Below are positions 6,651 through 7,060 of a stretch of DNA of 7,060 nucleotides, in pieces; position 1 is the stretch's first letter; every line of letters starts with the position of its first letter. The DNA comes from an uncultured Actinomycetes bacterium (GTDB lineage: Bacteria > Actinomycetota > Actinomycetes > Nanopelagicales > Nanopelagicaceae): assembly GCA_903918325.1 (NCBI GenBank), contig CAIXDY010000184.1, forward strand, positions 1 through 7,060, in the 5' to 3' direction. The position numbers and the translations under genes were made by a program. Under the pieces are notes generated by a model that did no database searches, was not told the DNA's origin, and saw only the letters and a program-made list of their open reading frames with translations.

Positions 6651-7060
6651 GTGAGCGAAGATTTTGAAAAGTTGTTAGCGGCTTTTCAACGCCATTTAGA
6701 AGTAGAACGAAATCTTTCGGTACATACCATCCGTGCTTATATGGGTGATCTTGAAAGTTTATTGAATCATTTAGAAACGCTAGGTGTCGTAAATATCGGC
6801 CATCTTGAATTAGTTCATTTACGTTCCTGGCTCGCTAACCAGCAAGTGAAGGGCTCATCACGAACCACGATTTCACGCCGAGCAGTTTCAGTTCGGCTAT
6901 TTACGAAGTGGGCATTGAAAAATAAATATCTAGAAAAAGACGTTGGCGCCACACTTGCTACGCCTAAAGGTCATCGAACTTTGCCTGAAGTGCTTGGGAT
7001 TGGCGATGCAAAAATTGTAATGGAGTCGATGGCTACACGGGCTTCGGAAGAAGAAACTCC
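6651..7060 (+). CDS. xerC: Tyrosine recombinase, XerC-like, N-terminal part only (cut by window end)
   Basis: The first 136 residues are visible; the window ends before the catalytic domain, so the R-H-R-H-Y residues cannot be checked. What is seen is an N-terminal SAM-like, helical core-binding domain. It contains FQRHLEVERNLSVHTIRAYMGDLESLLNHL (13-42), then LELVHLRSWLANQQ and SRTTISRRAVSVRLFTKWA, and a linker ATPKGHRTLPEVL leading to the catalytic part. The RNLS.HT..AY..DL pattern and the PK..RTLP linker are typical of XerC and XerD, which resolve chromosome dimers at dif during division. Actinobacterial context favours XerC over a phage or integron integrase, but that remains an inference. 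The GTG start is 9 bases after the cimA stop, without a good Shine-Dalgarno motif. With no terminator in between, the gene may share the biosynthetic transcript. Confidence 0.82.
   Translation, partial: MSEDFEKLLAAFQRHLEVERNLSVHTIRAYMGDLESLLNHLETLGVVNIGHLELVHLRSWLANQQVKGSSRTTISRRAVSVRLFTKWALKNKYLEKDVGATLATPKGHRTLPEVLGIGDAKIVMESMATRASEEET

Noticed and set aside
6639..6655. Transcription terminator between cimA and the recombinase gene
   Set aside because: The gap is 9 bases, with no inverted repeat or T-run.
6651..7060. Mobile element or integrated phage marked by the recombinase
   Set aside because: No direct repeats, tRNA end, inverted repeats or other phage-like genes are visible, and composition looks like that of the preceding operon.

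Overview
This window is an ordinary but very compact amino-acid biosynthesis operon. It is most likely from a low-GC actinobacterium. Every recognisable protein reads like the actinobacterial form of its family: a long SerA with both an inserted regulatory domain and an ACT domain, a short class I KARI, a LeuB of about 340 residues, and a 529-residue CimA. Base composition is unusually low for Actinobacteria: three lines I counted by hand gave 25 to 32 G+C per 60 bases. All six complete stop codons are TAA, and gaps between genes are almost absent. That combination suggests a streamlined planktonic lineage such as the freshwater acI group (Nanopelagicales). This placement is an inference from style, not from a marker gene.

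Layout, all on the + strand: bases 1-18 match the 3' end of a standard Illumina sequencing adapter and are not genomic. Then follow ilvN (5' end missing, acetolactate synthase small subunit, short form), ilvC (ketol-acid reductoisomerase), serA (3-phosphoglycerate dehydrogenase), leuB (3-isopropylmalate dehydrogenase), ilvE (branched-chain aminotransferase), cimA (citramalate synthase), and the N-terminal part of a XerC-like tyrosine recombinase that runs off the window at 7060. Neighbouring genes overlap by 1 or 8 bases or are separated by 2 to 12 bases. No stretch over 12 bases lies outside a gene except the adapter, and I see no promoter, terminator, repeat, RNA gene, CRISPR or mobile element.

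How the genes work together: CimA condenses pyruvate with acetyl-CoA to citramalate. LeuCD (not in this window) and LeuB can carry that to 2-oxobutyrate, which gives a threonine-independent entry to isoleucine. Acetolactate synthase (IlvN is its regulatory subunit), IlvC, IlvD (not in this window) and IlvE then complete isoleucine and valine; LeuB and IlvE also serve leucine. SerA is the outlier, opening serine synthesis from 3-phosphoglycerate.

I found no undescribed system. The points most worth a second look are the adapter remnant that creates a false N-terminus on IlvN, the single-domain IlvN, and the close packing of serA and cimA within the branched-chain operon.
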